Below are positions 1 through 8,563 of a stretch of DNA of 38,220 nt, in pieces. The position numbers and the translations under genes are program-made. Numbering within the stretch: the stretch's first letter is position 1; each line of letters starts with the position of its first letter. Location of the stretch: the NCBI GenBank assembly GCA_964625755.1, contig CAZVBR010000002.1, positions 1-38,220 on the forward strand, written 5' to 3'. This DNA comes from CAZVBR01 sp964625755 (lineage in GTDB: Bacteria; Patescibacteriota; Minisyncoccia; Phycocordibacterales; XYD1-FULL-46-19). The notes beneath the pieces are model-generated. The model searched no databases and was not told the DNA's origin. It saw only the letters and a program-made list of their open reading frames with translations.

Positions 1-23
1 TACTTTTAATAATGGTTTTTTAA

Positions 24-29
24 TAAAAT
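24..29 (+). promoter_or_regulatory. Putative -10 box, leaderless start
   Basis: TAAAAT ends 6 nt before the ATG at 36, so transcription would begin about at the start codon. No Shine-Dalgarno sequence precedes the ATG. The -35 region would lie at the window edge and is not recognisable. Confidence 0.45.
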
Positions 30-35
30 TTAGGT

Positions 36-1451
36 ATGAAAAAACTACACAGATCAGACAAAGACAGTGTCATTTTCGGGGTTTGCGGGGGATTGGGTCA
101 GTATTTTGAGATCGATCCGACGATTTTCAGAATACTGTTCATTGCTCTTTTGTTCGGTGGTGGTACCGGGATATTGATATATATAATTCTTGCGATCATC
201 CTGCCTGACTCTGATGATAAAGAGGAGTTTGCTTTGGACAAGAGGGTGAGTAATCTGACCTCGGAATTTAAGACTGTGGCGGAGCGAGGCAGAAACCGAA
301 CGTTATTGGGGTGGGCGATCGTTGTTGTTGGTTTGTTGTTGTTGTTAAATACGGTATTGCCGTGGACGATCTTTAATTGGGGTGTATTCTGGGCCCTGGT
401 GGTCATCGGGCTGGGTGTATTGGTGTTGAGCGGACGAGGTGGAGTTGAGGGAGTTGAAGAGAGGATAGAAAAAGCCGGGCAAGAGATCGAAGAGAAGTTC
501 GAGAAAATTACCAAAGAAGAAGAGGAAAAATCCGATAAGAAAAAATCAAGTGGTTTTGACGTTTTCGGTATATTTTTCGGTCTTTTGCTCTTGGCTGCCG
601 GAATGGCTTTGTTATTGAATAATTTGGGTTTGTTTCCGGCTCATATTTCTTTTGATGTAGGTGACATTATTCATCTTTGGCCGGTATTGCTTATTTTACT
701 CGGCTTGTCATTTTTTTCAGAGGGTTCAGTTTTCAGTAGAATAGTTGTTTTAATTGTTACCGTTGTTATTGCCGCTTTTGTGATCATTGCTTTGTTTTTC
801 CCCCAAGTTGGTCCGGTGGAAAGGCAAAGTTTTAGTGTGCCAATAGAAGAAGGGGTTACTGAATCTGAGATGGCAATAAGTTTGGGGGCCGGTCGGCTAT
901 ACATTAATGGAGGTGGAGAGGATTTTTTGGTCGAAGGAGGGTATGAGGCGTCAAGGTCTACTCTTTATGTTGATAGTGGGTTTCAAGACGGGGTGCAGGT
1001 GGTGGATCTAAGTACCGGAAAATCTCCAGGTAATCGGTTTGATTTTTTAAGGAGTGACCCGAGGTTTCTTGAGATGAGAGTGTCGGAAGATGTGCCGGTT
1101 TCGTTTTCGGTAGACTCCGGAGCGTCAAGGATCAAGATCGATGCCTCTGATCTGGTCGTTCACAATTTAAGTTTAAATGCCGGAGCTTCAAGTATTGAGC
1201 TTGTTTTAGGTAAAAAGGCCGATCATATCGACGTGGTCGTGGAAGCGGGGGTAAGTTCGATCGATCTGACAATTCCGGAAGGTCTCGGTACTCAGCTAGA
1301 GTTTTCCGGGGCGTTATCAAATAGAAATATAAGAGGGTTTACCAGAACAGAAGATGGAGTTTATGAAACCGATGACTTCCGGAGAGCCTTAAATACAGCT
1401 TCTGTTCGAATTAATTCGGCTGTGTCGAATATACAAGTCAATCGAGGCTAA
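36..1451 (+). CDS. PspC-domain / LiaF-like envelope-stress membrane protein
   Basis: The 471-residue product starts with a PspC domain (about residues 1-60), seen as the motif FGVCGGLGQYF followed by a hydrophobic segment. Further membrane segments lie near residues 90-107, 112-131, 174-199, 210-226 and 231-255, with a charged Glu/Lys-rich stretch at about 140-170. The last 200 residues are soluble and beta-rich, with repeated 'GASxI' turns resembling the LiaF C-terminal/toast-rack fold. PspC and LiaF proteins sense or restrain envelope-stress responses, and this combination suggests an inner-membrane stress protein with the toast-rack domain facing outside. That role is inferred. The start at 36 is supported by the PspC N-terminus and a -10 box 6 nt upstream. 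TATAAT-like boxes at 1487-1497 in the downstream gap have no clear -35. Confidence 0.8.
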   Translation: MKKLHRSDKDSVIFGVCGGLGQYFEIDPTIFRILFIALLFGGGTGILIYIILAIILPDSDDKEEFALDKRVSNLTSEFKTVAERGRNRTLLGWAIVVVGLLLLLNTVLPWTIFNWGVFWALVVIGLGVLVLSGRGGVEGVEERIEKAGQEIEEKFEKITKEEEEKSDKKKSSGFDVFGIFFGLLLLAAGMALLLNNLGLFPAHISFDVGDIIHLWPVLLILLGLSFFSEGSVFSRIVVLIVTVVIAAFVIIALFFPQVGPVERQSFSVPIEEGVTESEMAISLGAGRLYINGGGEDFLVEGGYEASRSTLYVDSGFQDGVQVVDLSTGKSPGNRFDFLRSDPRFLEMRVSEDVPVSFSVDSGASRIKIDASDLVVHNLSLNAGASSIELVLGKKADHIDVVVEAGVSSIDLTIPEGLGTQLEFSGALSNRNIRGFTRTEDGVYETDDFRRALNTASVRINSAVSNIQVNRG

Positions 1452-1660
1452 ACTTTTGGGGTGTTTTGAGAAGGGTTGAATTGGTGTAAAATATAATAGG
1501 TCGAATAAGTTTTGATTTGTAACTTAGGTGTTAATCGAGCAGGCGTTGGTCTGGCGGTCAAAATAGCAAGTCTTTGATTATCAGTAATTTTTGATTGGCA
1601 GATCGATGGTTGAGCACCGGTTCAAGTTATAAGTATTTAATAGATAATTAAATAATCATT

Positions 1661-2119
1661 ATGAAAAATGTCGTTATCGGTGTGATCATAATCTTGTTGT
1701 TGGTCGTTGTCGGAGTTTGGTATTTTGCCGAAGAGGAGGGGGAATTGGTTGATCCGATCGATCTGGAGCAATTGGAGATAGATGATGAACAGGAGATAGA
1801 CGATGAGCCGGAAGAAGAGCCGGAAGAACCAGAAGAGGTGGTTGAGGTTGAAGTGATCTCAAATAATTACGAATTCTCTGAGACCGAGATCCGGGTGACT
1901 GAAGGAGATATTGTTCGCTTGACCCTAGTTAATGAAGAAGGAACTCATGACTGGGTGATTGATGAGTTTGGGGCGTCTACCAATATACTGGAAGCTGGAG
2001 AAGAGGAGACGATCGAGTTTCTGGCCGATGAGCCGGGAGAGTTTGAGTACTACTGTGCCGTTGGCAACCACCGAGCTATGGGAATGGTCGGGACACTGAT
2101 TGTTGAGCCACGAGAGTAG
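1661..2119 (+). CDS. Membrane-anchored cupredoxin (type 1 copper protein)
   Basis: The 152-residue protein has one N-terminal membrane segment (about 3-22), an extremely acidic Glu/Asp linker (24-64) and a C-terminal cupredoxin domain (65-150). All four expected type 1 copper ligands are visible: His96 in GTHDW, then Cys132, His137 and Met142 in the CAVGNHRAMGM stretch. It should be an extracytoplasmic electron carrier tethered by its N-terminal helix. It lies directly upstream of a ferric-reductase-like flavocytochrome, from which it is separated by a terminator, so the two are probably transcribed separately but may be functionally linked. The 209 bp upstream hold no gene. The closest -10 candidate (TTAAAT at 1648-1653) is 7 nt from the ATG and weak. 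Confidence 0.85.
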   Translation: MKNVVIGVIIILLLVVVGVWYFAEEEGELVDPIDLEQLEIDDEQEIDDEPEEEPEEPEEVVEVEVISNNYEFSETEIRVTEGDIVRLTLVNEEGTHDWVIDEFGASTNILEAGEEETIEFLADEPGEFEYYCAVGNHRAMGMVGTLIVEPRE

Positions 2120-2140
2120 ATAATTCTGTGAGTTGTGAAA

Positions 2141-2178
2141 AAACCGACCGAACAGATGTTCGGTCGGTTTGGTTTTTT
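2141..2178 (+). terminator. Rho-independent terminator after the cupredoxin gene
   Basis: A 13-bp perfect stem (2141-2153 with 2158-2170), loop AGAT, is followed by GG and six T. It closes the cupredoxin unit just before the next promoter. Confidence 0.85.
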
Positions 2179-2186
2179 GGTATAAT
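2178..2186 (+). promoter_or_regulatory. Extended -10 promoter, leaderless start
   Basis: TGG-TATAAT (extended -10) ends 6 nt before the ATG at 2193. It sits on the tail of the preceding terminator and has no good -35, as is usual for extended -10 promoters. This decides for ATG 2193 over an upstream in-frame TTG at 2169. Confidence 0.65.
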
Positions 2187-2192
2187 TATTTT

Positions 2193-3524
2193 ATGCTTTC
2201 ATTTTATCGAAAAAATATCTGGCTGGTTGCGTATGTGACTTTGTTATTGGTTGTCGGAGGATTTTGGTGGCCGGGGGTTCCTGGGCTGTGGGGTCTGGGG
2301 ATTCCGGGTCTGGCTTTGGCTGTTGGCCGACTGGCCGGATTACTGGCGACGGTCTTGACCCTGGGGCAGTTTGTCCTGATGAGTCGCTTGCCGTGGCTGG
2401 AGAGGAGTTATGGTTTGGACAAATTAACTCGGTTTCATCGTTTAAATGGTCAGCTGGCGATCATCTTGCTTCTTGGCCATCCGGTATTGGTGATCTATGC
2501 TTATAGTCGGCTGGCGGAATCCGGTTTTTTTGTCGAGTGGCAAAGAGTGGTTTGGGGGCACTGGAGCGGGGTTTTGGCAGTGGTCGGTCTGGCGTTGTTC
2601 ATTCTGGTGGTTACGACTTCGATCAGGATCGTCCGTTCCAAGTGGCCGTATGAGGCCTGGTACTTTGTTCATCTGTTCTCTTATCTGGCGATCGTAGCCG
2701 GTTTGTTCCATCAGTTTTCAATGGGGGAAACGGTTAATTCCGGAACATTGTTTTTCGGTTTCTGGATAGCTCTTTATGTCTTGGTCGGGGTGGTTCATTT
2801 GGTATTTCGAATTTTGGCCCCGATTTATAGGAGTTTTCATCACGATCTTCGGGTATCGGAAGTCAGGCGCGAGTCGCAACAGGTGGTCTCGGTCTTTATC
2901 TCCGGCCGGGAGTTGTCCAAGTTACGGATCGTGCCCGGACAGTTCATGATATTTCGTTTTTTGACTGCCGGACGGTGGTGGCAGGCCCACCCTTTTTCGA
3001 TCTCTCAGTTGCCTGAAGATGGTCGTTTCCGGATCACGGTTAAAGAACTCGGTGATTTTACCGGTCAGTTGCCGGATCTGCCGGTTGGCTCTCGAGTGAT
3101 CGCTGAGGGTCCGTTCGGGGTTTTTACTCATTTGGTTCTCAGTCGAACTAAAGTTTTATTGATCGCCGGAGGGATCGGGATCACCCCGATCAGAGTTTTG
3201 TTGGAAGAGATGGTAAGGACCGGAGTTGATGTGGTTCTTTTATACTCCGGACGATTCGGTGAGTTGGTTTTTCGGGACGAGATCGATGATTTGATTTCTC
3301 GTTTTGGCGGACGAGTTGAGTACATTTATACCGAAACCGGGGAAGTTGATCCAAACACCGGAAGACTTGATAGGGAAAAGATCAAGCGACTGGTTCCGGA
3401 TCTAGATCAGCGCGAGGTGTATATCTGTGGCCCTGACCGGATGATGGTCGATCTGAGACGGGAGTTAGAACAAGGAGGGCTAAAAGATCAATATATCCAT
3501 GTCGAGCGGTTTGCTTTGATCTGA
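2193..3524 (+). CDS. Ferric-reductase-like transmembrane flavocytochrome
   Basis: The 443-residue protein has an N-terminal membrane part with about six helices and two histidine pairs placed as bis-heme ligands: His82/His96 (RFHRLNG, LLGHPV) and His160/His173 (YFVHLF, GLFHQF). An FAD-binding FNR-type beta-barrel follows, with the flavin motif HPFSIS. The C-terminal NAD(P)-binding domain has GGIGITPIR and the YICGPDRMM motif. This is the ferric reductase/NADPH oxidase/YedZ-type architecture, moving electrons from cytosolic NAD(P)H across the membrane through two hemes. The acceptor is unknown, and the neighbouring copper protein is an obvious candidate (inference). TGA is used as stop. Confidence 0.85.
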   Translation: MLSFYRKNIWLVAYVTLLLVVGGFWWPGVPGLWGLGIPGLALAVGRLAGLLATVLTLGQFVLMSRLPWLERSYGLDKLTRFHRLNGQLAIILLLGHPVLVIYAYSRLAESGFFVEWQRVVWGHWSGVLAVVGLALFILVVTTSIRIVRSKWPYEAWYFVHLFSYLAIVAGLFHQFSMGETVNSGTLFFGFWIALYVLVGVVHLVFRILAPIYRSFHHDLRVSEVRRESQQVVSVFISGRELSKLRIVPGQFMIFRFLTAGRWWQAHPFSISQLPEDGRFRITVKELGDFTGQLPDLPVGSRVIAEGPFGVFTHLVLSRTKVLLIAGGIGITPIRVLLEEMVRTGVDVVLLYSGRFGELVFRDEIDDLISRFGGRVEYIYTETGEVDPNTGRLDREKIKRLVPDLDQREVYICGPDRMMVDLRRELEQGGLKDQYIHVERFALI

Positions 3525-3639
3525 TGATTTGAGGGAAAAGGTTTTTGATCAATTGTTGAGGGATATTTTTTTATAGAAGTTGTCGGAGCGTCAAATAAAG
3601 GTATTGCTAGTTAGGTGTTTAAATGAGTTATTTGGGGTA

Positions 3640-5286
3640 ATGAATAAAAAATTTTGGCTGATATTTTTGATATTCGGAATGGCCGGTCTGTCGTTTGTGA
3701 TTGACAGAGGGTCTGGAGTAGGAGAGTTGGCGGTTTCGGCCGGGGTGGTGCCTCATCATCTTTTGGCCGAGGATATGATCGAGGAATTTTTTGACGAGTT
3801 AGCCGAGCGGTCAGATCCTGAGCAGATCATTGTGTTGTCTCCGGACCATTTCGGGGTCGGGAGTATGGTTGGCGATGGTTTTGTTACTCTGGGAGAAGAG
3901 ACGGAACTTTTTCATGGGTTGCGGACTGATCGTGATTTGATCGGTGAGTTGGCCGCCGAACACAGATTGATTTTTAGTGATCAGGCGGTGGAGTTTGATC
4001 ATGGTATTAGCGATCTAATGCCTTATATTGCAGATCGTTTTCCGGAGAGTCGGATCGTTCCGTTTCTTGTTCCGCTTGGCCGGTCTCAAGAGGAAATGAT
4101 CGCCTTGGCGAGTTCTCTCGATGAGTTTGCCGGCGATCGGGCGGTAGTGGTAGCCAGTGTTGATTTTTCTCATTATCTTACTCCTTCGGCGGCTGATTTT
4201 CACGACGTAAAAAGTCTGCGGGTCTTGCTGCGTTTGGAAGAAGATAAATTCTCCGGACTGGAGGTTGATTCTTGGCAATCACTGTTGGCCGCTCGTTGGT
4301 TTGCCGGTTTGAGGGGTAAGGAGTATCCCGAAGTGTTGCGTCAGGCCAACTCGGCCGACTATCTGCCACCGGAAGTTTTAAGAGATACCACTTCATATCT
4401 GACAGTACTTTTTACCGAAGGGGATTCGGGGAAAGTTCTGAATTCCAAAGAGTATAACGTTAGTACCGCCCTTTTTGCCGGTTTGATCGATTTTCCCCAT
4501 TTGAGCTCAGAGCCTGTTAGACGTCGTCAGACTTACCCTCTCGAGCGGGTCAGTCAGTTGTTAAGGGGGGTCGACACGGTTATAGGCAGTGGAGTGATTT
4601 CGGTCGAAGGGAGTTTTGGTGGAACGCAAGAGGGATTTTACCGAGATATAGGTAAATTGTTGAACTGGAGTTATTTTGATCGGGTAATACTCAAAGGAGA
4701 TGATCGTGAGCTGAAGACATCGATCGGCAGTTTAGAGACCGGGAATGTCGAGTTTTGGGGTATAACGAAAACCGAGCCGATAGTTTTAGTCAACGAGAGC
4801 TCCCCAGATGTTTTTGGTGTGTTGGCTTTATCTGATCCGGATAAAATGACGAGTAAAATAAAAGACCGGATAGCGGATCGACCGGATCTCTTTAGGGTGG
4901 CGATCATTTACGAGGAATTGGATGAGCGGCCGAATGAGGTAACGGTCGAGGCGGCTCGGAATCTAATAGAGGCCGGAATAGATGTAGTGATAAGACAGGG
5001 TCCTGAAAGCGAGCTGCGGGTGGAATCATATAAGGATGGCCTGATCTTTAGCCATTTAGGTTATTTTTTGCCGGTAAATAAAGGGGCAAATAGCTGGGCT
5101 CTGGGTCTTGAACTTTATCGTGATAAGGCCAGGTGGCGGTTATTTCCGATTACCGAAAAGAAGAATCGGTCCGAGTTGGTGATCGACCATAAAGACCGAA
5201 AGCAACTACTGGCAGAAGTGGCTCAAAGAAGTTCTGGGCAATTGAGACAAGATGTTTTGAATGGTATTATTGAATTATATTATTGA
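3640..5286 (+). CDS. MEMO-family protein with degenerate CapA-like C-terminal half
   Basis: The ATG at 3640 gives 548 residues beginning with a signal peptide or anchor (MNKKFWLIFLIF); an upstream in-frame TTG at 3580 adds 20 uncharged-to-basic residues without an obvious role. Residues about 30-270 match the MEMO / AmmeMemoRadiSam protein B family: VVPHH (His39-40), SPDH (His70), DHGISD (His121) and SVDFSHY (His178). MEMO proteins are related to class III extradiol dioxygenases and human MEMO1 binds iron. Residues about 300-520 resemble a CapA/PgsA (poly-gamma-glutamate capsule) metallophosphatase-like domain, including AGIDVVIRQGP and LIFSHLGYFLP. The usual NNH and GHHPH metal motifs are absent there. 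The domain pairing is seen; the function of the secreted fusion is unknown. The next gene starts 14 nt downstream, so the two are probably cotranscribed. Confidence 0.7.
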   Translation: MNKKFWLIFLIFGMAGLSFVIDRGSGVGELAVSAGVVPHHLLAEDMIEEFFDELAERSDPEQIIVLSPDHFGVGSMVGDGFVTLGEETELFHGLRTDRDLIGELAAEHRLIFSDQAVEFDHGISDLMPYIADRFPESRIVPFLVPLGRSQEEMIALASSLDEFAGDRAVVVASVDFSHYLTPSAADFHDVKSLRVLLRLEEDKFSGLEVDSWQSLLAARWFAGLRGKEYPEVLRQANSADYLPPEVLRDTTSYLTVLFTEGDSGKVLNSKEYNVSTALFAGLIDFPHLSSEPVRRRQTYPLERVSQLLRGVDTVIGSGVISVEGSFGGTQEGFYRDIGKLLNWSYFDRVILKGDDRELKTSIGSLETGNVEFWGITKTEPIVLVNESSPDVFGVLALSDPDKMTSKIKDRIADRPDLFRVAIIYEELDERPNEVTVEAARNLIEAGIDVVIRQGPESELRVESYKDGLIFSHLGYFLPVNKGANSWALGLELYRDKARWRLFPITEKKNRSELVIDHKDRKQLLAEVAQRSSGQLRQDVLNGIIELYY

Positions 5287-5300
5287 TAATCGAAATTTTT

Positions 5301-8023
5301 ATGAATAGAGTTTTATGGGGGGTGTTAATTATAATAATGATCCTTGGAGTCGGCATCGGCGGCGTTGTTTGGTTTTATGGCGGGGAGTCTGAGAGGGTCT
5401 CGGAGCAGGTTGAGCCGGTTGAAGATGAAAAGGTTAAGGCCGAGTCTGGGCCGTTCTCGGAGAAAAGACTTATCGATGCCGATGAGTGGGAACCCAGGCA
5501 GATAGATTTTACCGCTGAGATACCGGCTTACGAACTGCCGCTGGAAATCGAGGAGATAGTCAATATCCAGGCAGTGATGCGAGAGTTTGATCTTACCGAG
5601 CGAGAGTTGGCCTTGCTGCAACAGAACGGATTTGTGACGGTTTCCACGCCGGCCGATATTGCTGATTCCGAGGTGCGATTTGCCAGTGATCCGGCCCGTG
5701 ACTCCGGCTACCCCAAAGATGATTTTGCGGCTTTTTATACTGAAATAGAAAATCGTGATCTGCCGATTTTTGTTACCACTGACAGTCTGCTACATTTTTA
5801 CCACCTTTTTTTCGGTAGCACTCTAATGAGGATCGAGCGTGATGTTTTTTACGACGATCTTTGGCGGATGAGCAAGGAATTACTGGAAGATTCAATTGAT
5901 GCCTATCATAACTCTTCCGGTGATTTGCAACAGGCGGCCCGGAATAACGCGGCTTATCTATCAGTAGCTTTGGAGTTGCTGAGTCCGGATGAAGATCAGG
6001 TAATAACCGAGGAGCTTTTAAGAGAAGAGCATTGTGTAGCCGGTATATCGGAGGATCATTGTCTGCAAATTTTGCAGGGTTTGGCCGGTCGGGATGAAAG
6101 CAGTTTTGAGTATTTTGAGGAGAAGGAGTTGGAACGTTATCAGTTTGAAACCCCGGATTTCGTAAAAGATCTGGTAGAGGAAGAGTTGGAATTGATCGCG
6201 GAGGCCGTTGAGCCTGCGGCTTCACCGATCTTTCATTATCTTGAGGACTACACTCAGTATCAACCGCGCGGTCATTACACCACGTCCGAAAAGTTGAAAA
6301 ATTACTTCTTGGCNNNNNNNNNNNNNNNNNNNNNNNNNNNNNNNNNNNNNNNNNNNNNNNNNNNNNNNNNNNNNNNNNNNNNNNNNNNNNNNNNNNNNNN
6401 NNNNNNNNNNNNNATCAACCGCGCGGTCATTACACCACGTCCGAAAAGTTGAAAAATTACTTCTTGGCCATGATGTGGTACGGTCGGGCTACCGCACTTT
6501 TAGAGGGGGATCCGGAACTTGAAGAGGGCGAGGCCCGGTGTGTCGGCGGAGCCGAGGGGATCATTTCCGAGCCGGATGCCAAGGTACAAACCCTGCAAGC
6601 ATTACTGTTGGCGGATCAGTTTTCCGGTAACCAAGATATTCGGGAGAGATGGGATCGGATGTATGCCGTGACCGCTTTTTTCGCCGGTTTTTCTGATGAT
6701 CTGGGCCCTTATGAATATTTGTCGGCCCTAGAGGAAGTTCTGCCGTCCGAATGGGATCGCGAAGATCTGGAAATAAAATATCCGGATATCAAAGAAGAGC
6801 TACGACGTACCACTTACCAACCCAAGATCTACAGCGGTTTGGGGGGTTGTGAGTTATTTCCGGGGTGTCCGCCTCTTTCACGGGAGGATCTGGAGGAGTT
6901 AAGGGTTCAAGCTCGGGATCTTCTGTCCCAAACCAAGGGTTTTCGGTTAATGGGGCAAAGATTTACTATTGATTCTTGGATCTTTTCCGAGTTGGTTTCT
7001 CCGTACAGCGGTGAATATACCGGAGAGGCTGGGGAGAAACCCTTTACTTATGTTGAGGCCGAACCGGATGGTTGTCCGGGTGTCAGAGAGGTGCGAGGAT
7101 TTCCTCGGGGGTTGGATCTGATGGCTTTGCTGGGTTCCGATCGGGCTCGGGACATACTGGATGAATTAGGTGATAGCAGTTACTGCGGTTACGATCGCCA
7201 GTTTGATGAGTTGCAGCAAGAGATCGACAGCCTGACCCGTGGGGATTGGACCGAAAATTTGTACATGAGCTGGATCCATACTTTACAGTCTCTTCTGGGT
7301 GAACATGGTGAAGGGTATCAAACCTTTATGCAAACTGAGGCCTGGCGGGACAAGAATCTGAATACCGCCCTGGGTTCTTGGGCTCAGTTGCGGCATGACA
7401 CTATTCTGTATGTAAAGCAGAGTTATACCATGGCCGAGTTGGGAGGTTTTCCTCCGGTTCCGCCGCCGGACGGTTATGTTGAGCCGATGCCCGAGTTTTA
7501 CAATCGGCTTTATGACCTGTCGGAAATGACCGCTTACGGTTTGGAGAAGTTGTTGCCTCAAGAGGATCTGAAACGCTTAAATATTAAAAATTCCCTGGAA
7601 AGGTTCTCGGATACTCTGGATCGATTACTGGCTATCAGTAAAAAAGAGCTGAAAAATGAACCTTTAAGTGATGATGAGTATGAATTTATCAAGAACTTCG
7701 GCAGTATTTCAGAAGGATTGATCGCCGGTATTTCAGGGGGTGACCTTGATCCTGATATTTATAAATCCTCTCTGGTTGCTGATGTTCACACCGAAGGCAA
7801 TACCGAACAGGTGTTGGAGCAAGGGACCGGACATATTGACAGCTTGCTGGTGGCTTATAAATTACCGGATGGTGATATTGCTTTGGGAGTTGGGCCGGTT
7901 TTTAGTTATTACGAATTCAAGCAGCCAATGGAAGATCGTTTGACCAACGAACAGTGGCGGGAAATGTTGGAGACTGATCCTCCGGCTAAACCGGAATGGG
8001 TGGGCAGTTTTCAGGATAGATAA
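5301..8023 (+). CDS. DUF3160 secreted protein, split by an assembly gap
   Basis: The gene is interrupted by 100 N (6314-6413) flanked by an identical 55-bp sequence. Removing the N run and one copy (155 bases) puts the upstream and downstream parts in the same frame and gives one product of about 855 residues, with no internal stop seen. The N-terminus has a single membrane anchor (about 4-24) and an acidic linker. The DUF3160 body is recognised from LPIFVTTDSLLHFYH, the GHYTxSEKLKNYFLAMMWYGR stretch across the junction, and VADVHT near the C-terminus. DUF3160 proteins are large, mostly helical, extracytoplasmic and of unknown function. The start at ATG 5301 is preferred over an in-frame TTG at 5283 that overlaps the upstream gene's stop. 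Confidence 0.8.
6259..6468. repeat. Scaffold gap 1 with 55-bp duplicated contig ends
   Basis: Positions 6259-6313 and 6414-6468 are identical over 55 bp and flank exactly 100 N. Collapsing them restores the DUF3160 reading frame, so this is a joined-contig artefact rather than a biological repeat. Confidence 0.93.
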
Positions 8024-8096
8024 GTTTTTGTTCAAAACAGACGGACTTCATAAATATTCTGGGCCGGGCTGGTTTGAGACAGTAATTTGGATAAAT

Positions 8097-8393
8097 ATGT
8101 CGTTACTTCAAGAATTCAAAATAGATATGGACCGAGTAATGGGGTTGATAGAGAAGGGTGAAGAGATAAGGGCGAGAGTTGGTTTTAATTATGATATTCG
8201 ACCTAAATACCAAGACCGAGTCAAAGACCCGGAATGCCTCCTGAATCATTTTTTATCTTTTTTTCTTGAGCTTGAGGATTATTTTAATAACGATAGTCGT
8301 CACTTGCTGGGTAGTAATCTGAGTCAAAAAGAGATCATCGATAGATATTACAGTGAGTACCAAAAAGATGCGAAAGATCTGGGATCGGAGTGA
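8097..8393 (+). CDS. Small hypothetical protein
   Basis: I do not recognise this 98-residue protein. It is mostly charged and probably helical, with no signal peptide and no membrane segment. The ATG at 8097 is preferred to an in-frame TTG at 8028: the added 23 residues look non-coding, and TAATTT (8083-8088) lies 8 nt before the ATG as a possible -10 box. It ends in TGA and follows the DUF3160 gene by 73 bp. Confidence 0.55.
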   Translation: MSLLQEFKIDMDRVMGLIEKGEEIRARVGFNYDIRPKYQDRVKDPECLLNHFLSFFLELEDYFNNDSRHLLGSNLSQKEIIDRYYSEYQKDAKDLGSE

Positions 8394-8480
8394 TAGAGTA
8401 AAGTGTTGACTAAGAAAAAATACGGTCTTGGTATTTCAGACGGTTTTGGGCGTTACGGCTATTTTTGGTTCCGGTTTTAA

Positions 8481-8509
8481 TTGACTCCGGAAGTTAAATC
8501 TTGTATATA
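8481..8509 (+). promoter_or_regulatory. Canonical sigma70-type promoter of the radical SAM gene
   Basis: TTGACT (8481-8486), a 17-nt spacer, then TATATA (8504-8509) preceded by TTG. This predicts a 5' leader of about 45 nt, unlike the leaderless neighbours. A purine-rich stretch (AAGGAG at 8545-8550, then AAAGGG) precedes the start codon. Confidence 0.7.
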
Positions 8510-8563
8510 GATAAAAGAAAAGGTGCTTTGTCAATGGTGTAGTTAAGGAGAAAGGGTAAATCG

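Noticed and set aside
1487..1497. TAAAATATAAT promoter-like box
   Set aside because: No -35 at proper spacing and about 165 nt to the next start, with no structured RNA visible.
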